Of a stretch of 64,000 bases of DNA, positions 37,582 through 46,325 are shown piece after piece. The stretch's first letter is position 1. The number at the start of each line of letters is the position of its first letter. This stretch comes from Nostoc sp. UHCC 0702 (GTDB lineage Bacteria > Cyanobacteriota > Cyanobacteriia > Cyanobacteriales > Nostocaceae), in assembly GCA_017164015.1 (NCBI GenBank), contig CP071065.1, positions 3,883,918 through 3,947,917 of the forward strand. Direction: 5' to 3'. The notes beneath the pieces are model-generated. The model ran no database searches. It worked only from the letters and a program-made list of their open reading frames with translations, and was not told the DNA's origin. The position numbers were made by a program, and so were the translations under genes.

Positions 37582-37622
37582 AAATCAACTAGAGAAAGTA
37601 CAGTATTTTCAATTATCTAAAT

Positions 37623-38687
37623 TTATTTTTCCTTTGGAATTAAAAAATCTAGATTACAGTACTGATAGTATGTAGAACAAAAAGTATCAAAGCCAAAAGA
37701 TATCCCAAGTATAAAAAGTCCAATAGCTAGTTCTTTGTGATAATTTGATTCTTTAAATTTTTCTACTATACTAGCAAAACTTGTTCCCTCTAATATTTGT
37801 TCTTGAAAAAGTTCACGTTGCAACTTCAAGAAAATTACACAAGAAATAGCAGGACATTTTAATTCTGTAATTTTCTCCAGATTTTGTAGTTGCGGAAAAA
37901 GTTTGTCTACCAAATTCAAAAAATCTTCATTAGGATTCTCTTTTATAGCTTTTTTTACTACTTCACTATAAGCCGCTAAATTTCTCCTGATTTCATTGTT
38001 TTTTATTTGATTATCCTCTAACCAAGATTGGCGGATAATAGCCCCAAAATCAGAAAAGTAGCCTATATCTGTATTTGAAATTATTGAACTCTTGCGGCTA
38101 TAGCATAACAAATTGATTAAAAAAGGAACATCTTTTAGAGGAAATTCATCATTTAATAGACGATGATAACGTCCTAATAATAAATCTGGTTCTAAAGGTT
38201 TAAGCTCTTGCTCGAATTCTTCTTCTGATAATCCAGCTATCTTTAATAATGCTCTTCCTCCAGCAAGTGCCAATTTGCGATCGCGCTCTTGTTCTACTTG
38301 AGTGATATCTTCTTCAAATAATGCTTCAGCCAACTCGATGTTAGTATCGATTTGTGTTTTTAGAAACCGTCTTCCTCTTTCCGTTATCGGGTATACGCGA
38401 CGCAACTGTGTAATTTCAATATCCATATAGCTTGGTATACAGTGCATAGGTGTATAATAAGGATATAGGTTTTCTGCTGCTATCTTTACAGCAACTAGCA
38501 GCACTTCAAAATCCTCATCGTACTCAGGGATTGCCTTTTTCACAATCGCTTTGAGCTTTTCATCTACTACAATCTCTCCCGTACTATCACAATCAGTAGG
38601 TATTAAGCGAAATGTCATAACCTTTAAATTACTGCGCTTATACCAGATAATGAATTCTGAGTAGAAAAGTGGTAATAAATAAGTCAT
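37623..38687 (-). CDS. Unrecognised protein, third gene of the Hsp70-helicase unit
   Basis: 354 residues (331 if the ATG at 38618, MTFRLIPTD, is used). I recognise no family. Residues ~40-110 (EKLKAIVKKAIPEYDEDFEVLLVAVKIAAENLYPYYTP) may be an alpha/beta or helical domain; ~120-170 is charged and helical (FEEDITQVEQERDRKLALAGGRALLKIAGLSEEEFEQELKPL); the rest is helical and leucine-rich. No catalytic motif, signal peptide or membrane anchor is obvious. It begins 12 bp after the helicase stop codon and so is cotranscribed with it. Could be an effector or an adaptor of the unit. Confidence 0.6.
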   Translation of the reverse strand: MTYLLPLFYSEFIIWYKRSNLKVMTFRLIPTDCDSTGEIVVDEKLKAIVKKAIPEYDEDFEVLLVAVKIAAENLYPYYTPMHCIPSYMDIEITQLRRVYPITERGRRFLKTQIDTNIELAEALFEEDITQVEQERDRKLALAGGRALLKIAGLSEEEFEQELKPLEPDLLLGRYHRLLNDEFPLKDVPFLINLLCYSRKSSIISNTDIGYFSDFGAIIRQSWLEDNQIKNNEIRRNLAAYSEVVKKAIKENPNEDFLNLVDKLFPQLQNLEKITELKCPAISCVIFLKLQRELFQEQILEGTSFASIVEKFKESNYHKELAIGLFILGISFGFDTFCSTYYQYCNLDFLIPKEK

Positions 38688-38699
38688 TGCAAATTCAGT

Positions 38700-39884
38700 T
38701 TAAAATATAAAATCATCATCATCTTCAACTATTGTCTCATTTTTATTTCCTCTTGCCTGATTTTTATTTAAAGGCAAGTAAATTGTACGCAGTAAATTGT
38801 TGGGTATTTGCTTTACATCAGAATTGGGTGTACCTGTATAGGTAATAAATAAATTTAAGCGGCTTCGTGTCATAGCTACAAATAAGAGATTTTTAGCTTT
38901 ATCTAGTTTACTCCATATTTTATTTTGGCTGTTTAAGATGGGTAAAAAAACAGTTTCAAAATCTAAGCCTTTGGCACTATGATAAGTCATCAAATACACC
39001 TTTGATGCTTTCTTAAACTCCTCTGATGATTTATTCAAATTACCATGTCCGTTTCCTAAATACTGGATAGGTAAATTACAAGTTTTTAAATATGTATTGA
39101 AATCGTTAAAATCATAATCATTAAAATTATTTTTTTTCACATTCCAAGGTTTATAACCATATGTAGCCAGTATTAGATTAACGAATTGTACTATGTCTAT
39201 TTTTTTGGAAAAAAGAATAGCTGTAATCACACCAGATTTCAGATATTCAGATGCTTGATCCCAAACATAGCCTACTTCTTCCTCTATTTTTTGAGCTATA
39301 CCAAGTGTGACATCTACATTCTCAAGTCGTGATCTTTTTGCTTTCTCTAAGCGGTTGTCTGGAAAAATAACTCTTGCTATGTCAATAATTTTGTTGGTTA
39401 GTCGATGTAAAATTGTCAATTCATGGATCATTGGATTGATCAATTTCTCTATCTGCTGTGGCGTGACTCTATCTTCGTATATTGACTGGTCTGAATCTCC
39501 TGCTACTATTAGCTGCTGAGAATATTTTTCCATAAGTTCAAGCACATCAGGGGACAAATCCTGTACTTCATCCACTATAATCAAATCGTATTTTTCAGGT
39601 TTATTCCTAAAAGATTCGCATGTTGTGATTCGTAGATTTTTTTTGATTTCTTCTGGGATACCTGTTTCAAACATAGCAATCAAACTATGTGTGAAAAGAG
39701 CAAGACAAACATTTAGCCGAGGATTAGATGTTTTCAACTGAATGAGAGTATGCACAAGTACAACAGATTTCCCAGAACCTACAAAACCTTTAATCCAGTG
39801 GTTACGTCTTGGATTTGACCGGATTTGATTAATCATATTACGTTGTTCTGGATCTAATTTATGAAATGGAACCATCCATGACAT
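38700..39884 (-). CDS. Minimal UvrD/Rep-like superfamily 1 helicase
   Basis: 394 residues. Walker A GFVGSGKSVV at ~35-44, Walker B LIIVDEVQDLS at ~103-113, motif III GDSDQSIY at ~132-139, motif V TYHSAKGLDFETVF at ~300-313 and motif VI VAMTRSRLNLFI at ~338-349 are all present. It is much shorter than UvrD (about 720), so the 1B/2B accessory domains are reduced to little or nothing. It ends in an acidic tail (EDDDDFIF). The family moves on or unwinds nucleic acid with ATP. It stands between the Hsp70-like gene (172 bp upstream) and the unknown gene (12 bp downstream). Confidence 0.88.
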   Translation of the reverse strand: MSWMVPFHKLDPEQRNMINQIRSNPRRNHWIKGFVGSGKSVVLVHTLIQLKTSNPRLNVCLALFTHSLIAMFETGIPEEIKKNLRITTCESFRNKPEKYDLIIVDEVQDLSPDVLELMEKYSQQLIVAGDSDQSIYEDRVTPQQIEKLINPMIHELTILHRLTNKIIDIARVIFPDNRLEKAKRSRLENVDVTLGIAQKIEEEVGYVWDQASEYLKSGVITAILFSKKIDIVQFVNLILATYGYKPWNVKKNNFNDYDFNDFNTYLKTCNLPIQYLGNGHGNLNKSSEEFKKASKVYLMTYHSAKGLDFETVFLPILNSQNKIWSKLDKAKNLLFVAMTRSRLNLFITYTGTPNSDVKQIPNNLLRTIYLPLNKNQARGNKNETIVEDDDDFIF

Positions 39885-40056
39885 AGCTAATACTCCAAGT
39901 ACTAAAGTTTTAAATGATGTTCTTCAATTAGCCACTAACTTTATTTGAATTAAAAATTTTCAAAGAAATATTTTCTGACATTAGACAAGCTTTAGTGACA
40001 AAATAATTCACAATACTCGTTTAGGTACAACCAAGCAAGAAATAACCATATTTGAA

Positions 40057-42480
40057 TTATGGAAGTCCTTTGATGAAATTGTCTGAGTAGTTTCCTTGAG
40101 GTATTAGGAGATTTTCTTCGCTATACCATTTATTTTCAGCTTTAGATGCTCTTTCCGCATTCTTGACAGCTTCAACTACATCATTACGGTTGAGTACTTT
40201 AGCAGCAGAAATTAAACGGGGATACTCTACTTCATCCAATATGTTCATCACAAATGAGCCATACATCAAGTTAAAAGCTCGTTCTATCATTTCCCAACCA
40301 CGCTTATTCTTCTTGGATATGAGATATTTTCCGTATATAAGTAATGCTGCGTTGTAGTTAGCATCTATCTGCAAGCATTCTGTCATTAATCGTTCATACT
40401 CGGAAAAATCACCTGTTTTTTCTTTAAAAATAGCTAAGTTATACGCGTTGGTTGATGTTACTTGTTTTTGATAAGCTATCTCTGCCCATTTACTAGCTTG
40501 GTTGTAATTGCCTGCTTTGTCATAGTAATAGCAGATATTAGTTTCACGTCGATTATTTTTATCTAGCATCTGCACTGTTTCTAGTGTTTCTGCTGCACGG
40601 AGATAATCTCCCGCATCGGCACAGGCTTCTACTAAATCCAATAAACTTTCTACAGTTGGTTTTCCTCCATTACGTGCTGCTAATTCGTTGGCATTCTTTT
40701 CAGCTTCAAATACTATACGTTCTTCGGTAGTTAACTCTCGGTTAGCCAAAGGATTGACCATTGTTGAAGTCACTTGCTTGTTGCCAATTGCTGCTGAAAC
40801 ATTAAGTACTTTATCTTCATTTAACTCACAAGTTAACTTAACCCATGTATTTGGTTCAAACCCGCTAAAAGTTGGTGCGTCAATTTCAATCACAGTCAGA
40901 ATCTTGTTTTCATTACCCACACAAATGGGAATCTGAATTTTAAATTGCACTTCTTCAGAAGTACAAAAATCAAATACTTTTTGCGGACATGGTATTTCTA
41001 TCCCAGCACTAATGATTGTTTGCAATCTGCGATCGCGGGTAATAACAATGATAGGTTCACTTGTGATTGGACGTATCAGACTATAACCCATGCCATTGAG
41101 AATTAAAGAATTAATTGCTGCTCCCATTGATACATGCGATCGCAAATCACTAGGAATTTCAATAGGACAGTCTGAAAAATACTTATGTAACGCCACTTGT
41201 ACATGTGGATTGCTACTACTACCCCCAATTAACAATACCATATCCAAATCAGTAAGTTCTAAATCTGCTTTACGCAGTGAAGATTCGATCGGTGAAAAAA
41301 TGCTGATATCTGAAGATTCTAAGGATGACGACTCTGCAATAAAAGGAACCATCACTTCTTGAAAAGCTTGATAACTCATACTTGGGTCAGTTAGCTTGAG
41401 TTGTTTTTGTGATAATGGAATATCTAGTTCCTTCATGAGCTTAATAGATTCTTCAGTACTGGCAATTGCTGGCAGTTTCTTTGATATGAGTTCAGCAGCA
41501 ATAGATTTACAAATCCTAATTTTGAGTTCTTCAGCGGTTCTTTGTAAATTGGGAATAATGCGCTTATTGAGGTCTACAGTTCTGAAGTCATGACGCGTAT
41601 AATTATTTTGTTCCAATAATTGAGGTAAAAGTACCTGATCTACTATTTGACGATCTATATCATCTCCTCCCAGCGCTGTAAATCGAGATATAGCTAAATT
41701 TTTAGAAGAGAAACCATGAGGAGAACGGGCGATTTCCAGAATAGAAATATCACAAGTACCTGCTCCAAAATCGAATACTAAAATGTGTAGAGGTGAACCC
41801 TCTGGAATATATATCTGGAGACTGCTGAAATTTGATTCACCAATGTAACTGAGGAATGCTGCGTTTGGTTCATCAATCAGTGCTTGTGCAGTCAATGGAA
41901 TACCCGCAGATGCTAATGCAGACAACAAATCCCGGCGCTGATTGGATTCAAAAGATGCTGGGACACTAACAGAGTAGTAAATTTGTGATGATAAACCTTG
42001 GTCGCGCAAATACTGTTCAATATGTTTTTTAAGATACTTAAAAAACACCCTAGCTGCATCTACAGGTGTTTCAATAGTTGCGATCGCATGTCCTTTGGGT
42101 AATTTAGTATTAAAGTACTGTGAGCCTAAATCTACTCCTAAGCCCATTTTGAACGAAAACCAAATATTCACATTATGAGTTAGTTGGTTTTTCAGCTGCG
42201 CCGCACCAGTCCCAATTAAAAGTTGCTCATCGTACCACGCAATTACTGTGGGAACAAGGTGTGATTCGTGTATCCGTCCATCTTGTAGGGTCTGAAGGAT
42301 AGGAATAGTATCTGTTTTAATAGGTGTAGTCTCGTCTCCGATAACTGAATAACTGACTACAGTGGTTGAAGTTCCGAAATCGATACCGACAAAAGTAGCT
42401 TTAGACAAACGTTCTCGTACAATTTTTTTGTCATCTAGGCTGGGAACCAAAGTGGAAAGGCTCAAAATAGCATTCATCAA
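40057..42480 (-). CDS. Hsp70-like ATPase with C-terminal TPR-type helical tail
   Basis: 807 residues. Residues ~25-470 are an actin/Hsp70 nucleotide-binding domain: phosphate 1 VGIDFGTSTTVVSY, VPASFESNQRRDLL, phosphate 2 VFDFGAGTCDISIL and adenosine loop LIGGSSSNPHV. Residues ~470-600 resemble a shortened substrate-binding beta domain (GIEIPCPQKVFDF ... EDKVLNVSA). Instead of the usual lid helices there is a TPR-like tail ~615-780 (LLDLVEACADAGDYLRAAETLETVQML; YDKAGNYNQASKWAEIAYQKQV). It is therefore not the housekeeping DnaK. First gene of the unit with the mini-helicase and unknown protein; it could recognise a target protein and switch the partners on (inference). Confidence 0.88.
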   Translation of the reverse strand: MMNAILSLSTLVPSLDDKKIVRERLSKATFVGIDFGTSTTVVSYSVIGDETTPIKTDTIPILQTLQDGRIHESHLVPTVIAWYDEQLLIGTGAAQLKNQLTHNVNIWFSFKMGLGVDLGSQYFNTKLPKGHAIATIETPVDAARVFFKYLKKHIEQYLRDQGLSSQIYYSVSVPASFESNQRRDLLSALASAGIPLTAQALIDEPNAAFLSYIGESNFSSLQIYIPEGSPLHILVFDFGAGTCDISILEIARSPHGFSSKNLAISRFTALGGDDIDRQIVDQVLLPQLLEQNNYTRHDFRTVDLNKRIIPNLQRTAEELKIRICKSIAAELISKKLPAIASTEESIKLMKELDIPLSQKQLKLTDPSMSYQAFQEVMVPFIAESSSLESSDISIFSPIESSLRKADLELTDLDMVLLIGGSSSNPHVQVALHKYFSDCPIEIPSDLRSHVSMGAAINSLILNGMGYSLIRPITSEPIIVITRDRRLQTIISAGIEIPCPQKVFDFCTSEEVQFKIQIPICVGNENKILTVIEIDAPTFSGFEPNTWVKLTCELNEDKVLNVSAAIGNKQVTSTMVNPLANRELTTEERIVFEAEKNANELAARNGGKPTVESLLDLVEACADAGDYLRAAETLETVQMLDKNNRRETNICYYYDKAGNYNQASKWAEIAYQKQVTSTNAYNLAIFKEKTGDFSEYERLMTECLQIDANYNAALLIYGKYLISKKNKRGWEMIERAFNLMYGSFVMNILDEVEYPRLISAAKVLNRNDVVEAVKNAERASKAENKWYSEENLLIPQGNYSDNFIKGLP

Positions 42481-42661
42481 ATTAACCTCTGAACTTTTGG
42501 CAAATTTCAGGTAACTGATTAAGAAAGTCAGATGACTATATTCCTTTGAATATTTTACAGGACTGTCTCTAGCCAGACGCTAAGTACGCTAAATCTTACT
42601 AAAGTTGCACTACAAATCAGTTTGAGAAGATTCCGCAATATTTCACAAGACTTGCTAAAAC

Positions 42662-42753
42662 AGGACTTACGCAAAAAGGTAGTGAAAGCCTTGATTTTCC
42701 GTAGGGGCAATTCATGAATTGCCCCTACATTTCGTACTTGATGCGTAAGTCCT
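42662..42753. repeat. MITE-like element with perfect AGGACTTACGCA ends
   Basis: 92 bp bounded by perfect 12-bp inverted repeats AGGACTTACGCA and TGCGTAAGTCCT. The centre (42701-42728) is a 28-base perfect palindrome beginning GTAGGGGCAATTC. Another element with the same ends lies at 43998-44130; single ends occur at 47580-47591 and, changed, at 7994-8005. It lies in the 534-bp gap between the Hsp70-like start and the PAP2 gene. Confidence 0.8.
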
Positions 42754-42908
42754 ATAAAAATTACGCCAAAATTATTTTCCCATAACTTAATTTATAAGCA
42801 CAGTCACTAGAACAAATGTACACTGTTTAATAGTAGGAGTACAAAAAGGATTTCTTGTCAATATATAAGCTAAAGTGCATCGAAATTGCATAATTACCTC
42901 TTAAGGTC

Positions 42909-42942
42909 GTTGACTGATGACAGTCATCAGTCATCGGTCAAC
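42909..42942. repeat. Inverted repeat GTTGACTGATGAC ... GTTGACC
   Basis: GTTGACTGATGA is followed by its rough mirror ending ATCGGTCAAC. Similar text occurs at 53148-53190, 52170-52198 and 14720-14757. It belongs to the ACTGTTG/GATGACT repeat relics scattered in this genome. Confidence 0.55.
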
Positions 42943-43014
42943 CCAATTAGATATACAACTTAAATCCGCAATAGCTTAGCTTTAATATGTTTGTTTATTC
43001 CCATCTAAATTAAT

Positions 43015-43776
43015 ATGAAAAGTGCAAAAAATCCCAATCAACAGCATCATTCACCTGTTTCTTTTCTCAAAAACCTGCTGATTGTCCATTGGCGATCGCT
43101 GTTACTCTTGTTCATAGGAGTCTATTTACCCTTGCAGGTATTTGAAATTCTGGCGGTAAAGATTTGGCAGAATAAAGTTGGCTTTCCGTGGGATGTGCCT
43201 ATTTTATTGGCAGTTCACTCTACAGCGAAGCCAGAATTGGATGTATTGGCGGTAATGTTAGCTAAATTTGGCTCGTTTTGGACTGCATTACCGATTTTGA
43301 GTGCGATCGCAGTTATATTACTATTAAGGAAACGCTGGCGATCGCTAGCCTATTTACTCACCACATCATTGGGAAGCGCCGTTATCAACCGCACAGCAAA
43401 AGAATTAATGCACAGAGTCCGCCCCCAACTTTGGCAGTCCAGTGCGCCTGAGTTTGATTTTGCATTTCCCAGCGGTCATGCCATGACGAGCATGACATTA
43501 ATAGTAATTTTGCTAATTTTAAGTTGGGCTAGTTCTTGGCGCTGGTTGCTTTTGATGTTCGGCAGCTTGTACGTCATCGCCGTTGGTTGGTGTCGTCTCT
43601 ATCTGGGGGTGCATTTTCCTAGTGACATTCTCGCCGGTTGGATGGTTGCATTAGCTTGGGCAATTGGGGTAAGTCTAATTATCAAACCGTATTTGACTAA
43701 AACAACTCCTATCAGCAGCCATACATCTAAAGATGAAACTTCCTTACTTCCCGAAGAAAAACAGTTAGTAAAGTAA
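43015..43776 (+). CDS. PAP2-family membrane phosphatase
   Basis: 253 residues with about six membrane segments. All three PAP2 signatures are present: KELMHRVRP, PSGHAM and the C3 block CRLYLGVHFPSDILAG. The family removes phosphate from undecaprenyl pyrophosphate or phosphatidic acid on the membrane. Residues 30-60 form the first helix. Monocistronic on the plus strand, divergent to the Hsp70 unit across a repeat-filled gap. The C-terminal ~30 residues are polar and unusual (TSKDETSLLPEEKQ). Confidence 0.9.
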   Translation: MKSAKNPNQQHHSPVSFLKNLLIVHWRSLLLLFIGVYLPLQVFEILAVKIWQNKVGFPWDVPILLAVHSTAKPELDVLAVMLAKFGSFWTALPILSAIAVILLLRKRWRSLAYLLTTSLGSAVINRTAKELMHRVRPQLWQSSAPEFDFAFPSGHAMTSMTLIVILLILSWASSWRWLLLMFGSLYVIAVGWCRLYLGVHFPSDILAGWMVALAWAIGVSLIIKPYLTKTTPISSHTSKDETSLLPEEKQLVK

Positions 43777-43786
43777 TCAGCATTCA

Positions 43787-43926
43787 GGAAACTCCAACAA
43801 ATAAATTATCCTCGTTGAATTTGTTGGCTGATGACTGTTGAACACCAGGTGCTTCAAGTCGGCAGAGCGCGATAGCGCACTGGCTCCTGATGACTGTTGA
43901 CTGTGAACAGTGGAATATTTTTTTAG
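43787..43926. repeat. Dispersed repeat interrupted by a 46-bp insert with 13-bp direct repeats
   Basis: It matches 14689-14775, but TGATGACTGTTGA occurs twice here (43829-43841 and 43888-43900) around 46 bp (43842-43887) that are absent from the other copy. The insert has an internal GCGC-GATA-GCGC hairpin and ends CACTGGCTCC. A minus-strand frame across here (43777-44043) is repeat text, not a gene. Confidence 0.7.
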
Positions 43927-43997
43927 TACGCTTTGCTCCCCTCCCCGTTCACGGGGAGGGGTTGGGGGTGGGGTGCAATGATTGCGGGAATCATAAC

Positions 43998-44130
43998 CAG
44001 GACTTACGCAACTGGCACACAGATTTACTGTGATGGCAGTCAATAGTCAAAAAGCAAGATTTTTTGGACTATTGACTTTTGACCCAGTACTACCCAGACG
44101 AAAAAAATATGACAATGCGCGTAAGTCCTA
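43998..44130. repeat. AGGACTTACGCA element inserted into another repeat, with 5-bp duplication
   Basis: 133 bp with inverted ends AGGACTTACGCA and GCGTAAGTCCT. It splits the repeat seen uninterrupted at 2107-2186: there AATCATAACTAATTAACC is continuous; here ATAAC is found on both sides (43993-43997 and 44131-44135). The insert and a duplicated target are therefore visible directly. Confidence 0.8.
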
Positions 44131-44178
44131 ATAACTAATTAACCGGACTTGATATTAGGAGTTAACCAATTCCCAAAT

Positions 44179-44832
44179 TTAAGCCTTCTTAGTAGGTGCA
44201 TTAGTGACTCGTGCATCTACAATTGCTTGCGACACATTAGGGATAAACCACTCTGTTTCACTGGGTTTTAAAATTGTAGTTCCAGCTTGATTGAATTCAA
44301 TTACTCCAGTATCTGGATTTGTTTTCAGAACTAAATTCGTACCATTAGGAACCTTGATTACTACACCGCCAGTCACATCTACACTTTGTCCGTTTTGGCT
44401 GATAGCAACAGCTGTGACATCATTTGGCAGATAAACTCCCTTGCAATTCCAATTGTCTTCAGTTGTCTGGCTATCAGCTAAAAAATACAGTGCAGCCCCG
44501 GAGGAATATTCATCATCGTCAACCTCTGGTTCTGGGCCATAGATAGCTAGAGTTTTCCCTGTCTGATTGCTACACTGTCCCCAATCGATGCCTGACTCAA
44601 AGGCATATTTTTGCAGATCTAATTCATTAATTTTTTGGTCAATTTCCTCTGCTGTGTAACCCTCTAACTCAGCTTGTGTTTCTTTGATAGTTTGTAAGGT
44701 TTTCAGTTGTTGAATCAGCGTTTTGTAATCAGGATTTTTGGTAAATTTGGGGCGGTCTGCTAATGAAGGTTGAGCAAACATCAGACTTACAACTAATATC
44801 GCAACCATCAAAATATATTTTAACTTTTTCAT
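44179..44832 (-). CDS. Secreted protein of unknown function
   Basis: 217 residues. Signal peptide 1-25 (YILMVAILVVSLMFAQPSLA-D). Residues ~35-75 are a charged helix (LIQQLKTLQTIKETQAELEGYTAEEIDQKINELDLQKYAFESG). Then SGIDWGQCSNQTGKTLAIYGPEPEVDDDEYSSGAALYFLAD and NWNCKGVYLPNDVTAVAISQNGQSVDVTGGVVIKVPNGTNL suggest a beta-rich domain with two cysteines that may pair. No family was recognised. Single gene. Confidence 0.75.
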   Translation of the reverse strand: MKKLKYILMVAILVVSLMFAQPSLADRPKFTKNPDYKTLIQQLKTLQTIKETQAELEGYTAEEIDQKINELDLQKYAFESGIDWGQCSNQTGKTLAIYGPEPEVDDDEYSSGAALYFLADSQTTEDNWNCKGVYLPNDVTAVAISQNGQSVDVTGGVVIKVPNGTNLVLKTNPDTGVIEFNQAGTTILKPSETEWFIPNVSQAIVDARVTNAPTKKA

Positions 44833-45241
44833 AATCTGTGTCCTAATTTTGACAAATCTTCAGATGATGGCTATCAAGGAGTGTTGTCAATATTATAACT
44901 AAACTCTCACATTTAAACTTTTTTCATAAATCTTCTGTTTTCTGACTTGCCTAACTTGTAGCTTCACTCAAGCATTTAAAGTCAAATACTTGATTGTCTT
45001 AGATACATAGGTTAGTATTAAATCTATCTTGAGGAATATATCTAAAGTAATATAAAATTCAGCCTCTGGATACATCAATATCAATATCTATACGTAAAAC
45101 TTATGGATTTTTAGCAAAAGAAACTGAACTGATAATTGTCCATATTCCCATCGAAATATGTGCCATTTAAACTATCAACAATTGCAATATTAAACATCAA
45201 ATAAAATTATCTTTATGATGAGATTTAGCCTTGATAGGTTA
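44833..45241. other. Non-coding stretch before the repeat and TauE gene
   Basis: AT-rich, with no credible open frame, and no promoter or operator could be singled out. It belongs to the 655-bp gap up to 45487 between divergent genes and so should carry promoters for both. Confidence 0.4.
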
Positions 45242-45381
45242 TATAGAGTTTCCTAAGCAAGTGAGGTACACCTTAACCTCACCCCGATAAAGCTGTGCTT
45301 TATCTCCCCTCTCCGAACTCACGGAGAGGGGTTGGGGGTGAGGTTATCATATGTACTTGGCGCTTACTGGGAAACGCTATA
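45242..45381. repeat. MITE-like element, family TATAGCG/GTGAGGTAC (copy C)
   Basis: The left end is TATAGAGTTTCCTAAGCAAG plus GTGAGGTAC; the inverted right end is TATAGCGTTTCCCAGTAAGC. It is the near-identical inverse of copy D at 53786-53924, including the CCTCTCC palindrome and the AAAGCTGTGCTTT part. Confidence 0.8.
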
Positions 45382-45487
45382 ACTACAATAGATAATTACT
45401 TGTCAACAGTGTTATTTTTATCAATTTACGTTAAAAAAATACCAAAATCACTGAGTAACATGGTTAAAAAATAAAGGGGAATGAAAT

Positions 45488-46324
45488 TTGAGTATTCTGG
45501 AATTTTCATTACTAATTTGGATTGGCTCATTTTGCGCTGGCTTGATAGGAGCGCTAACTGGGTTAGGTGGTGGAGTTATAATCGTTCCCCTATTAACTTC
45601 AGTGTTTGGCGTTGATATTCGATATGCCGTTGGTGCTTCACTGGTGTCTGTAATTGCTACTTCCCTTGGTGCAGCATCTACTTACATTAAACAAGGCTAT
45701 ACTAATTTGCGGCTGGGAATGTTTTTAGAAGTAGCAACAACAATTGGGGCGATAATCGGAGCTTTAATTGCTACTTTTGTGTCTGTGAAAGCGTTGACTA
45801 TCGTGCTAGCGATCGTGCTTATTTATTCAGCATACCTTTCACAAAAACCTAGAATAGAACATACTGAAGATGAATCAATTGATCCTTTAGCAAACTATAT
45901 GAAACTGAATAGTACTTACCCAACCTCTGAGGGATTGGTATCTTATCAGGTTGGTTCTTTACCAACAGGGTTTGGCGTAATGTTAATAGCTGGAGTGCTT
46001 TCTGGTTTACTTGGTATTGGTTCTGGAGGCTTCAAGGTGTTAGCAATGGATCAAATCATGCGTGTACCCTTCAAAGTTTCTACTACTACTAGCAATTTTA
46101 TGATTGGGGTGACAGCAGCAGCATCAGCAGGGGTTTACTTAACACGCGGCTACATCGATCCTGGGCTATCAATGCCAGTGATGTTAGGAGTATTACCTGG
46201 TGCTTTTTTAGGTGCAAAAGTTCTTGTGGGAGCTAAAACGCCGATTTTAAGAATTGTCTTCGGTGTTGTACTGGTGGTGATGGCTATGAAGATGGTCTAC
46301 AACAGTCTAATAGGGGGCCTATAA
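45488..46324 (+). CDS. TauE/SafE-family membrane exporter
   Basis: 278 residues starting with TTG, supported by AAGGGGA at 45474-45480 with a good 7-base spacing (an ATG at 45481 is in another frame). About eight membrane segments and the family's doubled motif: GLIGALTGLGGGVIIVPLL and GLLGIGSGGFKVLAMDQIM. TauE/SafE proteins move sulfite, sulfoacetate, taurine-derived or other organic anions. The loop at ~130-150 carries a charged stretch. The stop codon is one base before the DUF1634 gene's start, so they are a pair. Confidence 0.9.
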   Translation: MSILEFSLLIWIGSFCAGLIGALTGLGGGVIIVPLLTSVFGVDIRYAVGASLVSVIATSLGAASTYIKQGYTNLRLGMFLEVATTIGAIIGALIATFVSVKALTIVLAIVLIYSAYLSQKPRIEHTEDESIDPLANYMKLNSTYPTSEGLVSYQVGSLPTGFGVMLIAGVLSGLLGIGSGGFKVLAMDQIMRVPFKVSTTTSNFMIGVTAAASAGVYLTRGYIDPGLSMPVMLGVLPGAFLGAKVLVGAKTPILRIVFGVVLVVMAMKMVYNSLIGGL

Positions 46325-46325
46325 A

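Noticed and set aside
40057..42480. Housekeeping DnaK
   Set aside because: The lid region is replaced by TPR-like helices, the substrate-binding part is short, no DnaJ/GrpE genes are adjacent and the C-terminus lacks the usual EEVD/GG-rich tail.
43777..44043. 88-codon minus-strand frame after the PAP2 gene
   Set aside because: It is composed entirely of dispersed repeat sequence (the Pro-rich part comes from the CCCCACCCC module).
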